A stretch of DNA of 64,000 bases from Mediannikoviicoccus sp037890055. Its GTDB lineage: Bacteria > Bacillota > Clostridia > Tissierellales > Peptoniphilaceae. The stretch is taken from the NCBI GenBank assembly GCA_037890055.1, contig JBBKBD010000007.1, one strand, 5' to 3'. The translations under genes and the position numbers were made by a program. Each line of letters begins with the position of its first letter. Positions within the stretch are counted from its first letter, which is position 1. The notes under the pieces were generated by a model. That model had not been told where the DNA came from. It ran no database searches and worked only from the letters and a program-made list of their open reading frames with translations. Positions 16,177 through 25,550 of the stretch are shown here, one piece after another.

Positions 16177-17562
16177 TTATTTTACAAATACTTCGTATGC
16201 TTTTGAAGTCATATATGCATCTGCCTTTGAAAGTAGTTCTATAGGTGCATGCATTGAAAGCATAGCTGTTCCAATGTCAACAACTTCTGCTCCATATTTT
16301 GCAAGTATATATGCAATTGTTCCGCCACCACCTTGGTCTATCTTTCCAAGTTCTCCAGTTTGCCAAATTACACCATTTTCATTGAATAGGGTTCTAAGTT
16401 CTTGTAAAAATTCTGTATTTGCATCGTTTGAACCAAACTTTCCACCTGATCCAGTGTATTTTGCAATTGCCACACCATGTCCCATAAGTGCCACGTTATT
16501 CTTTTCTGTAACTTCTGCAAAGTTAGCGTCAAATGCAACTGTAACGTCTGCTGAAAGAACCTTTGAATTTGCAAATGCTCTTCTTAAGAGTACATCTGAA
16601 TAGTTTTCGAATTGATTATTTAAAATCTCTGCAACCATATTGTGGAAGTAGTTCGCTCCCATGGATGCATTACCAACAGATCCTATTTCTTCTTTGTCAA
16701 CGAATAGTGAAACTGCTGTTCTCTTAGGACTTTCAACTTTTAACATAGCTTCTAGGGATGCATATGCACAAACTTTGTCATCATGTCCATATGAGGCTAT
16801 TAGAGATCTATCAAATCCAACATCTCTTGACTTTCCTGCAGGAACTATTGTAAGTTCTGCAACTAAAAAGTCTTCTTCCACAAGCCCATATTCCTTGTTT
16901 AAGTATTTTAAAATACTATTTTTAATAGGACTCTTATCATCATCTTTGTCTTTATATGATCTGTGGCCGATGATTACATTTAATTGTTCTCCTGTAATTC
17001 CTTCGTCCATGGATTTCTTTCTTTGGTCCTTTGAAAGGTGAATTAGAAGGTCTGAAATATAAAATATTGGATCATCTTCTTTTTCTCCAATTACAATATC
17101 TAGCTTCTTTCCATCTTTTGTGAAAGCTGTTCCATGAAGTGCTAGAGGAATTGTAGCCCATTGATATTTCTTAACTCCACCATAGTAGTGGGTCTTGAAG
17201 TATGCCATATGTCCTTCTTCATAAACAGGATTTTGTTTTAAATCTAGTCTTGGTGAATCTATATGGGAACCAAGTATATTCATACCTTCTGTTATGTCTT
17301 CTCCAACAACCATCATAATCACTGATTTGTTCTTGTTGTTTAAATAGATTTTGTCACCTTTTTTAATTTTGCCCTTTAAAGCTTCTTCTAGACTTATATA
17401 TCCATGTTCTTTAGCTTTTTCAATTATTGTAACTGTAGCTTCTCTTTCGATTTTTGCATGGTTTAAGAAATTTTTATATCTTTCGCCATATTCAAAAATT
17501 TCTCCTATTTCTTTTTCAGAAAGTTCTTCCCAGATATTTTTCTTTTCATAATTTAAATTCAT
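16177..17562 (-). CDS. M18 family aminopeptidase
   Basis: A 461-residue metallopeptidase of family M18 (aspartyl aminopeptidase-like, ApeA type). Metal and catalytic motifs visible are GSHIDSPRLDLK (His near residue 100), SYGHDDKVCAYASLEAM, DKEEIGSVGN with the catalytic glutamate, VAFDANFAEV and the final LSMHAPIEL histidine. Length is normal. In the cytoplasm it would trim N-terminal residues from peptides, fitting an organism that lives on amino acids. It follows the cell-wall-binding protein by 20 bases and ends at a terminator, so it may be the last gene of the sigma-factor transcript. Confidence 0.9.
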   Translation of the reverse strand: MNLNYEKKNIWEELSEKEIGEIFEYGERYKNFLNHAKIEREATVTIIEKAKEHGYISLEEALKGKIKKGDKIYLNNKNKSVIMMVVGEDITEGMNILGSHIDSPRLDLKQNPVYEEGHMAYFKTHYYGGVKKYQWATIPLALHGTAFTKDGKKLDIVIGEKEDDPIFYISDLLIHLSKDQRKKSMDEGITGEQLNVIIGHRSYKDKDDDKSPIKNSILKYLNKEYGLVEEDFLVAELTIVPAGKSRDVGFDRSLIASYGHDDKVCAYASLEAMLKVESPKRTAVSLFVDKEEIGSVGNASMGANYFHNMVAEILNNQFENYSDVLLRRAFANSKVLSADVTVAFDANFAEVTEKNNVALMGHGVAIAKYTGSGGKFGSNDANTEFLQELRTLFNENGVIWQTGELGKIDQGGGGTIAYILAKYGAEVVDIGTAMLSMHAPIELLSKADAYMTSKAYEVFVK

Positions 17563-17582
17563 CTTTACCTTCTTTCTATTCT

Positions 17583-18614
17583 TTAGCCCACCGGATCTTC
17601 CTTAGGATTTCCTATTTCTTCCGGTCCTCTTATTTGGTCTTTGTTTATTACTTCTAACAACTTGTCAGGTAGTGATTTTGTTCCACCAACTACAATTAAT
17701 CTGGTTATTTCACCACCTTTAATATAATCTACTATCTCTTTGTCTATTGCCTTTGACGATGATAGTAGTATTGGTCCACTTACATACTTTGCAACATTTG
17801 ATGCACAAAGTGCATCTGGAAAGTCTTCGCCACTAACAAGAATTACTGTACGAACATCACTAAAGCCCTTTTTAGCTACATCTAAAGAGGTTAGATATCT
17901 GTTTTTACCTGAAAAATTGGTCTTTTCTATCTTGTTAAGATTATTGTTATATAAAATACTAGGATTAACAGAACCCTTTCCCCCAACAGTAATTCCCTTT
18001 TTGCTTCCAGAATTTTGTATATAGCCAAGGTTTTCTTTTTCCAAAGTTTTTCCATCTGTTAGTAGTAGTGGTATTCTTGTCGTTGCAAGGTATCCACTTG
18101 CTGAAAGTGAGTCGGCAAAGTTTTGTCCATTTGCAATTGCAAAATATCTTTTATCATAATTCTTACCAGAAGTTTTAATAAAAGTTGCAACTTTTGCTGC
18201 AGTATCTACTCTGTTTTTACCTGCTATTCTCTTTACGTTATATCCATTTAGTCCTTTTAAAGCACTTTCTGAAATTGCATTTGTTCCACCAACTATATAG
18301 ACATTTTTAACTTGTAATCTTTGAAGTTCTTGTTTAACTTCCTGTGGTACTTCTGTTTTTGACATAAGTAGAACCGGACCATTTAATACAGAGCCTAATA
18401 CTCCTCCAGCAAGTCCATCTGCAAAGTTATCTCCACTTACTAAAACTGCATTTACAGTCTTCTTATAAGATACTTTACTAGTTTCTACAGCTGTTCCATA
18501 TCTACTTCTTTCAGAAATTCTGTATAGATAAACCTTTTTATTTGCAAGGGCTTTTGTAGGTAGACTCATTAGACAAACTAAAAGTAATAATAAAATTTTC
18601 TTATTCTTTATCAT
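17583..18614 (-). CDS. Cell wall-binding repeat 2 (CWB2) secreted protein
   Basis: A 343-residue exported protein with a clear signal peptide (KKILLLLLVCLMSLPTKALA) and three CWB2 repeats covering nearly the whole mature protein. Each repeat has the family pattern of an SxxRY/NRxxT start (RSRYGTAVE, KNRVDTAAK, KNRYLTSLD), a LVSGxxFxDxL core (VLVSGDNFADGL, IANGQNFADSL, LVSGEDFPDAL) and a VVGGT end (YIVGGTNAI, LIVVGGTKSL). Three repeats form the toroidal anchor that binds anionic wall polymers. No extra effector domain is attached. The gene overlaps the sigma factor gene by 14 bases, which suggests that its synthesis is tied to the sigma operon. Confidence 0.88.
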   Translation of the reverse strand: MIKNKKILLLLLVCLMSLPTKALANKKVYLYRISERSRYGTAVETSKVSYKKTVNAVLVSGDNFADGLAGGVLGSVLNGPVLLMSKTEVPQEVKQELQRLQVKNVYIVGGTNAISESALKGLNGYNVKRIAGKNRVDTAAKVATFIKTSGKNYDKRYFAIANGQNFADSLSASGYLATTRIPLLLTDGKTLEKENLGYIQNSGSKKGITVGGKGSVNPSILYNNNLNKIEKTNFSGKNRYLTSLDVAKKGFSDVRTVILVSGEDFPDALCASNVAKYVSGPILLSSSKAIDKEIVDYIKGGEITRLIVVGGTKSLPDKLLEVINKDQIRGPEEIGNPKEDPVG

Positions 18615-19383
18615 TTATTCCATCCTTTTCAAATTCTTCTCTAAACTTTTCCAAAGCCTTCTTTTCAATTCTAGAAACGGACATTTGGCTTATATCCAGC
18701 GAATTTGCTATGGAAATTTGAGTTCTTTTTTCAAAGTATCTCTCTATGATGACTTTTTTCTCAACTTCATTAAGTCTTTCCATAACTCTATCTATCAAAT
18801 CTTTTAATTCAATTTTTTCATAATCTTCGTCTAAAACTCCAATTAGTTCTTGAATATTTACTTCCTTATCATCATTTTGTGAGTCGTAGGTAAGTTCAAG
18901 TGATGAAGGTGCATAGACCTTACTTCCCTCTATTGCTTCTATTACCTCTTCTTCTGAAACCTCTAAATAGTCTGCAATATCGCCAATAGTTGGCGTCTTT
19001 TGAAGATGTTGTGAAAGTTGAGTCTTTGCATTATTAACTTTTTTTGACATCTCTTGGATTCTTCTTGGAACTCTAATAACCCATCCTTTGTCTCTAAAGT
19101 ACTTCTTTATTTCTCCGACTATGGTAGGGGTAACATAGCTTGAAAACTCAAATCCTCTAGATATGTCAAACCTGTCTATAGCCATGATTAGTCCAAGGCT
19201 TGCAACTTGGAATAAATCGTCGTACTCTATTCCTCTGTTGGCATATTTTTTCGCAAGGATTTCCGCAATATAGATATGTCTTTCTATAAGTTCTGTCCTT
19301 ATGGCCATGTCTTTAGTTTTATCATATTCTTTAAAAAGTTCTTTTGTTTCAATATTTTTAAGTTCTTTTTTATCTCTGGTCAT
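18601..19383 (-). CDS. RNA polymerase sigma factor, SigB/SigF/SigG subfamily
   Basis: A 260-residue sigma-70-type factor. Region 2 (GIEYDDLFQVASLGLIMAIDRFD, then FEFSSYVTPTIVGEIKKYFRD) and region 4 (TQISIANSLDISQMSVSRIEKKAL) are typical of the stress/sporulation subfamily, and region 3 lies between them. It is encoded after an RsbV-like and an RsbW-like protein, the gene order of partner-switching modules (rsbV-rsbW-sigB). In this setting it probably answers envelope or metabolic stress rather than sporulation, because the next gene is a cell-wall protein and no spore gene is near. Its target promoters are unknown. Confidence 0.88.
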   Translation of the reverse strand: MTRDKKELKNIETKELFKEYDKTKDMAIRTELIERHIYIAEILAKKYANRGIEYDDLFQVASLGLIMAIDRFDISRGFEFSSYVTPTIVGEIKKYFRDKGWVIRVPRRIQEMSKKVNNAKTQLSQHLQKTPTIGDIADYLEVSEEEVIEAIEGSKVYAPSSLELTYDSQNDDKEVNIQELIGVLDEDYEKIELKDLIDRVMERLNEVEKKVIIERYFEKRTQISIANSLDISQMSVSRIEKKALEKFREEFEKDGINDKE

Positions 19384-19388
19384 AATTT

Positions 19389-19733
19389 CTAGTCCTTAAG
19401 CGTTTTACTAAGTTTAATTAGTCCTTCCTCTATTGAAACTTCATCCATAAGAGTTTCTAAAATAATTTTAGCAAATTTATTTATCTCTATTTTATTACCA
19501 TTTGGTCTTATTGCTACAACTTCAATATCTAGTTTGTCTTCTGATGAAAAGAATACTATTTTAACCTCTTTTGCACTTCCAAGTAAGATATTTAAAGCTT
19601 CACTAAGTGAAACTTTAATATCTTCAACTTCTTCAATGTCAAATCCAATTTTGTTTGCAATAAATGATACATTTAGTCTTGCAAGGGCAATGTTTTCTGG
19701 AGTGTATTCAAATGATAAATAATATTTTTCCAT
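19389..19733 (-). CDS. RsbW-like anti-sigma factor, shortened
   Basis: A 114-residue protein in the position of an RsbW/SpoIIAB anti-sigma kinase. The first half looks like the family (YTPENIALARLNVSFIANKIGF, then EVEDIKVSLSEALNILLGSA in the place of the N-box). The protein is some 25-45 residues shorter than usual, the N-box asparagine is out of register, and no DxGxG glycine box for ATP binding is visible. It may thus bind sigma without phosphorylating the antagonist, or be a decayed kinase. It lies six bases from the sigma gene and four from the antagonist gene. Confidence 0.65.
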   Translation of the reverse strand: MEKYYLSFEYTPENIALARLNVSFIANKIGFDIEEVEDIKVSLSEALNILLGSAKEVKIVFFSSEDKLDIEVVAIRPNGNKIEINKFAKIILETLMDEVSIEEGLIKLSKTLKD

Positions 19734-19736
19734 ATT

Positions 19737-20045
19737 CTACTCCTTAATATTGAAGAGTTTGTCAAGTTCAGTTATTTCAAATATCTGTTTGACATTCGGT
19801 TTTATCTCCTCAATACTTATGGTCTTTTCTTGTTCTTTTATGTTGTTATATATACTTATTAAACTGCCAAGTCCTGTGGAATCAATGAAATTCAACTTCT
19901 TGGCGTTTATTAGTATATCCTTTGAGCTAGGTACTTTATTTAGTACCGCATCTTTAAATTCGTCACTTGAATAGGCATCTAAATCTCCATCGAGGGAAAT
20001 TTTAATTAGATCTTTTTCTTCGTTAATATCGTAATTTAACCCCAT
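19737..20045 (-). CDS. STAS-domain anti-sigma factor antagonist (RsbV-like)
   Basis: A 102-residue STAS protein. The phosphorylatable serine lies in the standard setting NFIDSTGLGSLISIY, and the N-terminal IKISLDGDLDAYSSDEFKDAV strand-helix pattern fits RsbV/SpoIIAA. The start is put at 20045 because GGAGG precedes that ATG by the right distance; an in-frame ATG at 20057 overlaps the gyrA stop codon. It would bind the anti-sigma factor to free sigma when unphosphorylated. Its gene follows gyrA directly, so this regulatory module may be co-transcribed with gyrase. Confidence 0.82.
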   Translation of the reverse strand: MGLNYDINEEKDLIKISLDGDLDAYSSDEFKDAVLNKVPSSKDILINAKKLNFIDSTGLGSLISIYNNIKEQEKTISIEEIKPNVKQIFEITELDKLFNIKE

Positions 20046-20056
20046 TTGTACCTCCA

Positions 20057-22489
20057 TTATTCGATTTCTTCTATATATTTTGCAACTGCAACAATCTTGT
20101 CAGCTTCATCATTTACTTCTCTGATTTTAACTCCCATGGTGTCTCTTCCTTTGGTTGAAACCTGTCTTACCTTAAGTCTGATAACATCTCCCTTAGCTGA
20201 CATTAAAATTATTTCGTCATCAATTTTTACAAGTTTTGCAGATACAATATCTGAAGTTCTCTTTGAAATCTTGTAGGTTATAACTCCCTTACCTCCACGA
20301 TTTTGTACCTTGTATTTATCTACTAAGGTCTTTTTACCATATCCATTTTCTGAAACAACTAGTAGATATTCGTTGTCCTTTAGAATATCCATTGAAACTG
20401 CTTCGTCACCTTCATTTAAAGTGATTCCCTTTACACCTTGGGCAGCTCTTCCTATAGGTCTAATGTTTTTTGCTTTAAATCTTATACATTGTCCCTTTTT
20501 AGTTATAATCATGGCCTCTTCATCTTTTCCAATTGACCTTACTGAAATAAGTTCGTCATTATCTCTTAAAACTATTGCAATTAGTCCTGATTTTCTAAGG
20601 TTTTCAAATAATTTTATCTTAGTCTTTTTAATGAGTCCAGATTTTGTTGCCATTAATAGGTATTTATCATCTTCGTCCTCATCAAATGGTATTGCAGCTT
20701 GTACAATTTCTCCCTTCGAAATTTGGATTAAATTTACAAGGGCCTGTCCTCTTGCCTGTCTACTTCCTTCAGGAATTTCGTAGGCCTTAAGAGTGTATAC
20801 CCTACCTTTATTTGTAAAGAATGCAATGTTACTATGGGTTGATGTTACAAATAGTGAGTCAACATAGTCACCATCTTTTAGATTAAGTCCGATTACACCC
20901 TTTCCTCCACGATTTTGTACTTTGTAGGAACTTGCAGGGATTCTCTTTACATAACCATGTTTTGTTACAGTTATTAGAACATCTTCTTCCTCAATAAGCT
21001 CTTCTATGTCTATTTCATTGTAGTTAGGTTTTATCTTTGTTCTTCTACTGTCACCGAACTTTTCTTTTATCTCTGTAAGTTCATTTTTAATTATATCAAG
21101 AAGTAATCTTCTATTTGAAAGTATATCTTCAAGTCTTGCAATCTCTTTTATTAACTCTTCGTATTCATCTTTAAGCTTTTCTCTTTCCAAGCCTTGTAGT
21201 CTTCTAAGTCTCATATCTAGAATGGATTGAGCTTGAACTTCACTAAATCCAAATCTTTCCATAAGTCTTTCCAGAGCATCTGAATATGACTCTCTTATTA
21301 TTTTAATAATTTCGTCAATATTGTCTATTGCTTTTAAAAGTCCCTCTACAATATGGGCTCTGTCCTTGGCTTTTTTAAGATCGAACTCTGTTCTTCTTGT
21401 AATTACTTCTTCTTGGTGTTCCACATAGTACTTAATAAGTTCTTTTAAGTTCAAAATCTTTGGAACTCCATTTACAAGTGCAAGGTTTATTATACCAAAG
21501 GTAACTTGCATCTGACTATATTTATATAGATTGTTAAGAACTATTTGAGCATTTGCATCTCTTTTTAATTCAATTACAATTCTAAGACCTTTTCTGTCTG
21601 ATTCATCTCTTAAATCTGAAATGCCTTCAATTCTCTTGTCCTTTACAAGTTCTGCTATCTTCATAATGAGATTGGACTTGTTTACTTGGTAAGGAATTTC
21701 TGTAATTACAATTCTTTCTTTCTTGTGATGCTCTTCTATATTTGCAACCGCTCTTATTACAATCTTTCCTCTACCTGTATTATATGCATCGGAAATTCCC
21801 TGTTTCCCCATAATATGTGCTCCAGTTGGGAAATCAGGTCCTTTTATATATTCTCTAAGTTCATCTATTGTTATATCTCTGTTGTCGATGTATGAAACTA
21901 TACCATCTATAACTTCTCCTAGGTTATGAGGAGCCATGTTAGTTGCCATACCTACTGCAATTCCTGAAGAACCATTTACAATTAGGTTTGGAAATCTTGA
22001 TGGAAGTACTACTGGTTCTAGCTCTCTACCATCATAGTTTTCTTGAAAGTCTACAGTTTCCTTGTTTATATCCCTTAACATCTCAAGGCAAAGCTTGTTC
22101 ATTCTAAGCTCTGTGTACCTTGGTGCCGCTGCTCCGTCACCGTCAATTGAACCAAAGTTACCTTGACCTTGTACAAGTGGATATCTCATATTGAAGTCTT
22201 GTGCAAGTCTTACTACTGCGTCATATATTGCTGAGTCACCATGAGGGTGAAACTTACCCATTACATCCCCTACAAGTCTTGCAGATTTTGTAAATCCTCT
22301 ATCTGGGAACATACTTTGTTGTTGCATAGAATAGATTATTCTTCTATGAACGGGTTTAAGTCCATCTCTAACATCTGGTAAAGCTCTGGAAACTATAACA
22401 CTCATTGAATAATCCAAATAGGATTTCTTCATCTCTCTATCTATATCAACATCTATAACATTGTCATGTCCTTTTATTAATTCACTCAC
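20057..22489 (-). CDS. gyrA: DNA gyrase subunit A
   Basis: An 810-residue type IIA topoisomerase subunit; with GyrB it introduces negative supercoils using ATP. The catalytic tyrosine is in AAPRYTELRM (Y125). The quinolone region reads HPHGDSAIYDAVVRLAQ, keeping serine 86 and aspartate 90 (E. coli S83 and D87), so no classical resistance substitution is present. The C-terminal half has the six-blade beta-pinwheel with QxxGGKG-type motifs (QNRGGKGVI twice) that serve as GyrA boxes. It follows gyrB by 11 bases, in the common recF-gyrB-gyrA order at the origin. Confidence 0.97.
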   Translation of the reverse strand: MSELIKGHDNVIDVDIDREMKKSYLDYSMSVIVSRALPDVRDGLKPVHRRIIYSMQQQSMFPDRGFTKSARLVGDVMGKFHPHGDSAIYDAVVRLAQDFNMRYPLVQGQGNFGSIDGDGAAAPRYTELRMNKLCLEMLRDINKETVDFQENYDGRELEPVVLPSRFPNLIVNGSSGIAVGMATNMAPHNLGEVIDGIVSYIDNRDITIDELREYIKGPDFPTGAHIMGKQGISDAYNTGRGKIVIRAVANIEEHHKKERIVITEIPYQVNKSNLIMKIAELVKDKRIEGISDLRDESDRKGLRIVIELKRDANAQIVLNNLYKYSQMQVTFGIINLALVNGVPKILNLKELIKYYVEHQEEVITRRTEFDLKKAKDRAHIVEGLLKAIDNIDEIIKIIRESYSDALERLMERFGFSEVQAQSILDMRLRRLQGLEREKLKDEYEELIKEIARLEDILSNRRLLLDIIKNELTEIKEKFGDSRRTKIKPNYNEIDIEELIEEEDVLITVTKHGYVKRIPASSYKVQNRGGKGVIGLNLKDGDYVDSLFVTSTHSNIAFFTNKGRVYTLKAYEIPEGSRQARGQALVNLIQISKGEIVQAAIPFDEDEDDKYLLMATKSGLIKKTKIKLFENLRKSGLIAIVLRDNDELISVRSIGKDEEAMIITKKGQCIRFKAKNIRPIGRAAQGVKGITLNEGDEAVSMDILKDNEYLLVVSENGYGKKTLVDKYKVQNRGGKGVITYKISKRTSDIVSAKLVKIDDEIILMSAKGDVIRLKVRQVSTKGRDTMGVKIREVNDEADKIVAVAKYIEEIE

Positions 22490-22500
22490 TTTACCACCTC

Positions 22501-24414
22501 CTATGCATCAATATTTTGTGCATATACTGCATTTTCTTCAATGAACTCTCTTCTAGGTTCAACTTTGTCTCCCATAAGAATATTAAATGTCTCATCTATT
22601 TCCACAAGCTCTTCGTCGTCAATAGTTACTCTTAAAAGCATTCTATTTTCAGGATTCATTGTGGTTTCCCAAAGTTGGTCTGCGTTCATTTCCCCAAGAC
22701 CTTTGTACCTTTGAACCTTTAAGTTTGAACCTCTTCCCAGTTCGTTAAGTGAAGAATCCAGCTCTTCTTCTGTGTAGCAATACCTTACAACCTTAGTACC
22801 TCTGATTATTCCATAAAGTGGAGGTTGGGCGATGTATATATGTCCCTCTTTTATTAAGTCCTTCATATATCTGAAGAAGAATGTTAGAAGTAATGTTCTT
22901 ATATGTGCACCGTCAACGTCCGCATCGGTCATTATAATTATCTTTCCATAACGAAGTTTTGAAATATCAAACTCTTTTCCAATTCCAGTACCAAATGCTG
23001 TTATCATTGCCTTTATTTCATTTGAAGAAAGGGCCCTATCAAGTCTTGCCTTTTCAACATTTAAAATCTTTCCTCTAAGTGGTAATATGGCTTGGTATTT
23101 ATTATCTCTTCCACCCTTTGCAGATCCACCGGCGGAGTCCCCTTCCACTAGGTATATTTCATTTACTGAAATATCTGATTCTATACAGTCTGCAAGTTTA
23201 CCTGGCAATGTGGTATTATCTAAAATTGATTTCTTTCTAGTTAAATCCCTTGCCTTTCTAGCAGCTTCTCTTGCCCTTGCTGAAGACTGTGCCTTTTCAA
23301 TTATGATTTTTGCAACTGCAGGGTTTTCTTCTAAAAAGATTGAAAGCCCTTCATAAAGCGTAGTTTCCACATCTCCTCTAGACTCTGAGTTTCCAAGTTT
23401 TGACTTGGTTTGACCTTCGAATTGTGGATTTGAAAGCTTTATTGAAACTATGGCAGTAAGACCTTCTCTAGTGTCATCACCTTGAAGATTTTGATCTTTT
23501 TCCTTTATTAAATTGTATTTTCTTCCATAATCATTTAAAGATCTTGTAAGTGCAGTTCTAAATCCTATTAAATGTGTTCCACCTTCTGTCGTATGAATAT
23601 TATTTGCAAAAGGCAGTACATTTTCAGAGTATGAGTCTGTGTATTGCATAGATATTTCTACAGTACTCTTTTCTCTTTCTCCTATAATGTAGATTGGCTT
23701 TTGATGTAATACATTTTTATTTCTATTTAGGTACTCAACAAATGAGTTTATTCCACCTTCGTAGTGAAACTCTATCTTGGTGTCGTCTCTTTTATCTTCA
23801 AAGATTATCTTTATTCCACCATTTAAAAATGCCATCTCTCTAAATCTATTTATTAGAACATCTTTTTCAAAATTAATGGTTTCAAAGATTTCATCATCGG
23901 GCATAAACTGAATTTTTGTTCCAGTTTCATCTGTCTTTTCGCCTTTTTTTATTTCCTTTGTAACCTTACCTCTTGAAAACTCTTGTGTAAATACATATCC
24001 GTCTCTCTTAACTGTAGCCTTTAACCATGATGACAATGCGTTTACTACAGAAACACCTACACCATGAAGCCCTCCAGAAACTTTATATGCGTCATTGTTG
24101 AACTTACCACCGGCGTGAAGTATGGTAAGTACTGTTTCAAGAGTTGATTTTCCAGTTTGAGGATGCTTTTCAACAGGAATACCTGATCCATTATCCTCAA
24201 CGGAAACAGATCCATCTTCATAAATGATTACGGTTATGGTATCTGCAACTCCTGCCAATGCTTCGTCAATACTATTGTCAACTACTTCATAAACTAAATG
24301 ATGTAGTCCTTTTGGTCCAGTTGAACCTATATACATCCCTGGTCTAAGTCTAACTGGTTCCAGTCCCTCTAGAACCTTAATATTCTTAGCACCATAATCT
24401 CTATTTTGAGTCAT
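22501..24414 (-). CDS. gyrB: DNA gyrase subunit B
   Basis: A 637-residue ATPase subunit of gyrase. The GHKL motifs are VVDNSIDEALAG, SVEDNGSGIPVEKHP and GGLHGVGVSVVNALS. The TOPRIM domain contains LVEGDSAGGSAKGGRD and MTDADVDGAHIRTLLL, and the C-terminal domain RYKGLGEMNADQLWETTM is standard. The start at 24414 is preferred because AAAGGA lies upstream of that ATG; an in-frame ATG at 24429 overlaps the recF stop codon and lacks a ribosome site. Coupled to recF and gyrA. Confidence 0.97.
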   Translation of the reverse strand: MTQNRDYGAKNIKVLEGLEPVRLRPGMYIGSTGPKGLHHLVYEVVDNSIDEALAGVADTITVIIYEDGSVSVEDNGSGIPVEKHPQTGKSTLETVLTILHAGGKFNNDAYKVSGGLHGVGVSVVNALSSWLKATVKRDGYVFTQEFSRGKVTKEIKKGEKTDETGTKIQFMPDDEIFETINFEKDVLINRFREMAFLNGGIKIIFEDKRDDTKIEFHYEGGINSFVEYLNRNKNVLHQKPIYIIGEREKSTVEISMQYTDSYSENVLPFANNIHTTEGGTHLIGFRTALTRSLNDYGRKYNLIKEKDQNLQGDDTREGLTAIVSIKLSNPQFEGQTKSKLGNSESRGDVETTLYEGLSIFLEENPAVAKIIIEKAQSSARAREAARKARDLTRKKSILDNTTLPGKLADCIESDISVNEIYLVEGDSAGGSAKGGRDNKYQAILPLRGKILNVEKARLDRALSSNEIKAMITAFGTGIGKEFDISKLRYGKIIIMTDADVDGAHIRTLLLTFFFRYMKDLIKEGHIYIAQPPLYGIIRGTKVVRYCYTEEELDSSLNELGRGSNLKVQRYKGLGEMNADQLWETTMNPENRMLLRVTIDDEELVEIDETFNILMGDKVEPRREFIEENAVYAQNIDA

Positions 24415-24425
24415 ATTTTTTCCTT

Positions 24426-25550
24426 TCATCTATACTTTTTAACTTTAAGTTTACTATCCTGTAGCTCAAAAACTCTATACTCTCCATCATATCCATTTAT
24501 AAAAGATTCAGATGTTGCAGTTATTATACTCTGATAATCTTTAATTTCATTTAAAAGATAATTTGTCCTATTTTCATCAAGTTCTGAAAAGACATCATCT
24601 AAAAGAATTACAGGACCTATCTCTTTAATATCATGAAACATTTTAAGTTGTGCAAGTTTCAGTGTTAATATTAACGTCCTTTGTTGTCCCTGTGATAGAA
24701 ATACTCTTGAATCCATATTGTTTATGAATATTTCTATATCGTCTCTATGTGGTCCCACGGAACTAAAACCTCTGTATAGGTCTTTTTCCAGGGAATTTAA
24801 CATTTTTTCGTAAAGCATTTTATAATTACTTTCCATATCTTTATAACAGTCCTCCGACTGTCCGTTATATAAAATGCTAAGCTGTTCACTTTCATCCGTT
24901 AGCCTTATGTGAATGGTCTTTGCAAACTCTTCAATAATCCTTATATATTTAGATCTAACTTTTAATATCTTTGCACCTTCTTCTGCCATTTGCCTAGTTG
25001 ATGCAATAATCTGTTCTTTAAAATACTTCTCTCTATTTTGATTTTTTAGTAAATGATTTCTTTGATTTAAAATATTGTTGTATTTTATTAAAACAATATT
25101 AAATCCTGGAAGGATTCCTGAAATAACCTCATCTACGAAGTTTCGCCTATAGGATTTAGTCTCCTTTATGATTTTAATATCTTCGGGAGTAAAGGTTACT
25201 ATGTCGAAAAAAGTACGAAGCTTTTGCATTGTATCTATTTTATTTTCGTTTATCCTTACAACCTTTTGTCCATTTCTAGACAGTTTTACCTCTATTTTTT
25301 CTTCAAGTCCATCGGAGTTTATATCAGTTCTTATAAAGCTCTCACCTTTATCAAACTTTATCAGATTTTCTTGACTTACTGCCTTAAATGATTTTCCCTT
25401 GGCACTGAAGTAGACTCCCTCCAGTATATTTGTCTTTCCTACTGCATTAGATCCAGTTATTATGTTTATTTTGTCTGAAAATTTAATATTTAAATTGTCG
25501 AAATTTCTAAAATTTAAAAGATAACAGTTATTTATCTTCAAAACTTTCAC
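24426..25550 (-). CDS. recF: DNA replication and repair protein RecF
   Basis: A 374-residue SMC-like ATPase that loads RecA at gapped DNA. Walker A is GSNAVGKTNILEGVYF, the signature region is VFLSQGQQRTLILTLKLAQ, and Walker B is VILLDDVFSELDENR. The start at 25550 abuts the yaaA stop. It stands in the conserved dnaN-yaaA-recF-gyrB order. Confidence 0.96.
   Translation of the reverse strand: MKVLKINNCYLLNFRNFDNLNIKFSDKINIITGSNAVGKTNILEGVYFSAKGKSFKAVSQENLIKFDKGESFIRTDINSDGLEEKIEVKLSRNGQKVVRINENKIDTMQKLRTFFDIVTFTPEDIKIIKETKSYRRNFVDEVISGILPGFNIVLIKYNNILNQRNHLLKNQNREKYFKEQIIASTRQMAEEGAKILKVRSKYIRIIEEFAKTIHIRLTDESEQLSILYNGQSEDCYKDMESNYKMLYEKMLNSLEKDLYRGFSSVGPHRDDIEIFINNMDSRVFLSQGQQRTLILTLKLAQLKMFHDIKEIGPVILLDDVFSELDENRTNYLLNEIKDYQSIITATSESFINGYDGEYRVFELQDSKLKVKKYR

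Noticed and set aside
16148..16603. 151-residue open frame on the plus strand
   Set aside because: Antisense to the M18 aminopeptidase; composition (Ser/Pro/Ala) is that of a reverse-strand shadow.
18601..20045. Sporulation sigma operon (spoIIAA-spoIIAB-sigF)
   Set aside because: The gene order is the same, but the anti-sigma protein is much shorter, no spore gene is near and the next gene is a wall-binding protein; a stress-type module is more likely, although sequence alone cannot exclude it.
20310..20783. 157-residue open frame on the plus strand
   Set aside because: It is antisense to gyrA, has no ribosome site and reads as a low-complexity shadow of the gyrA codons.
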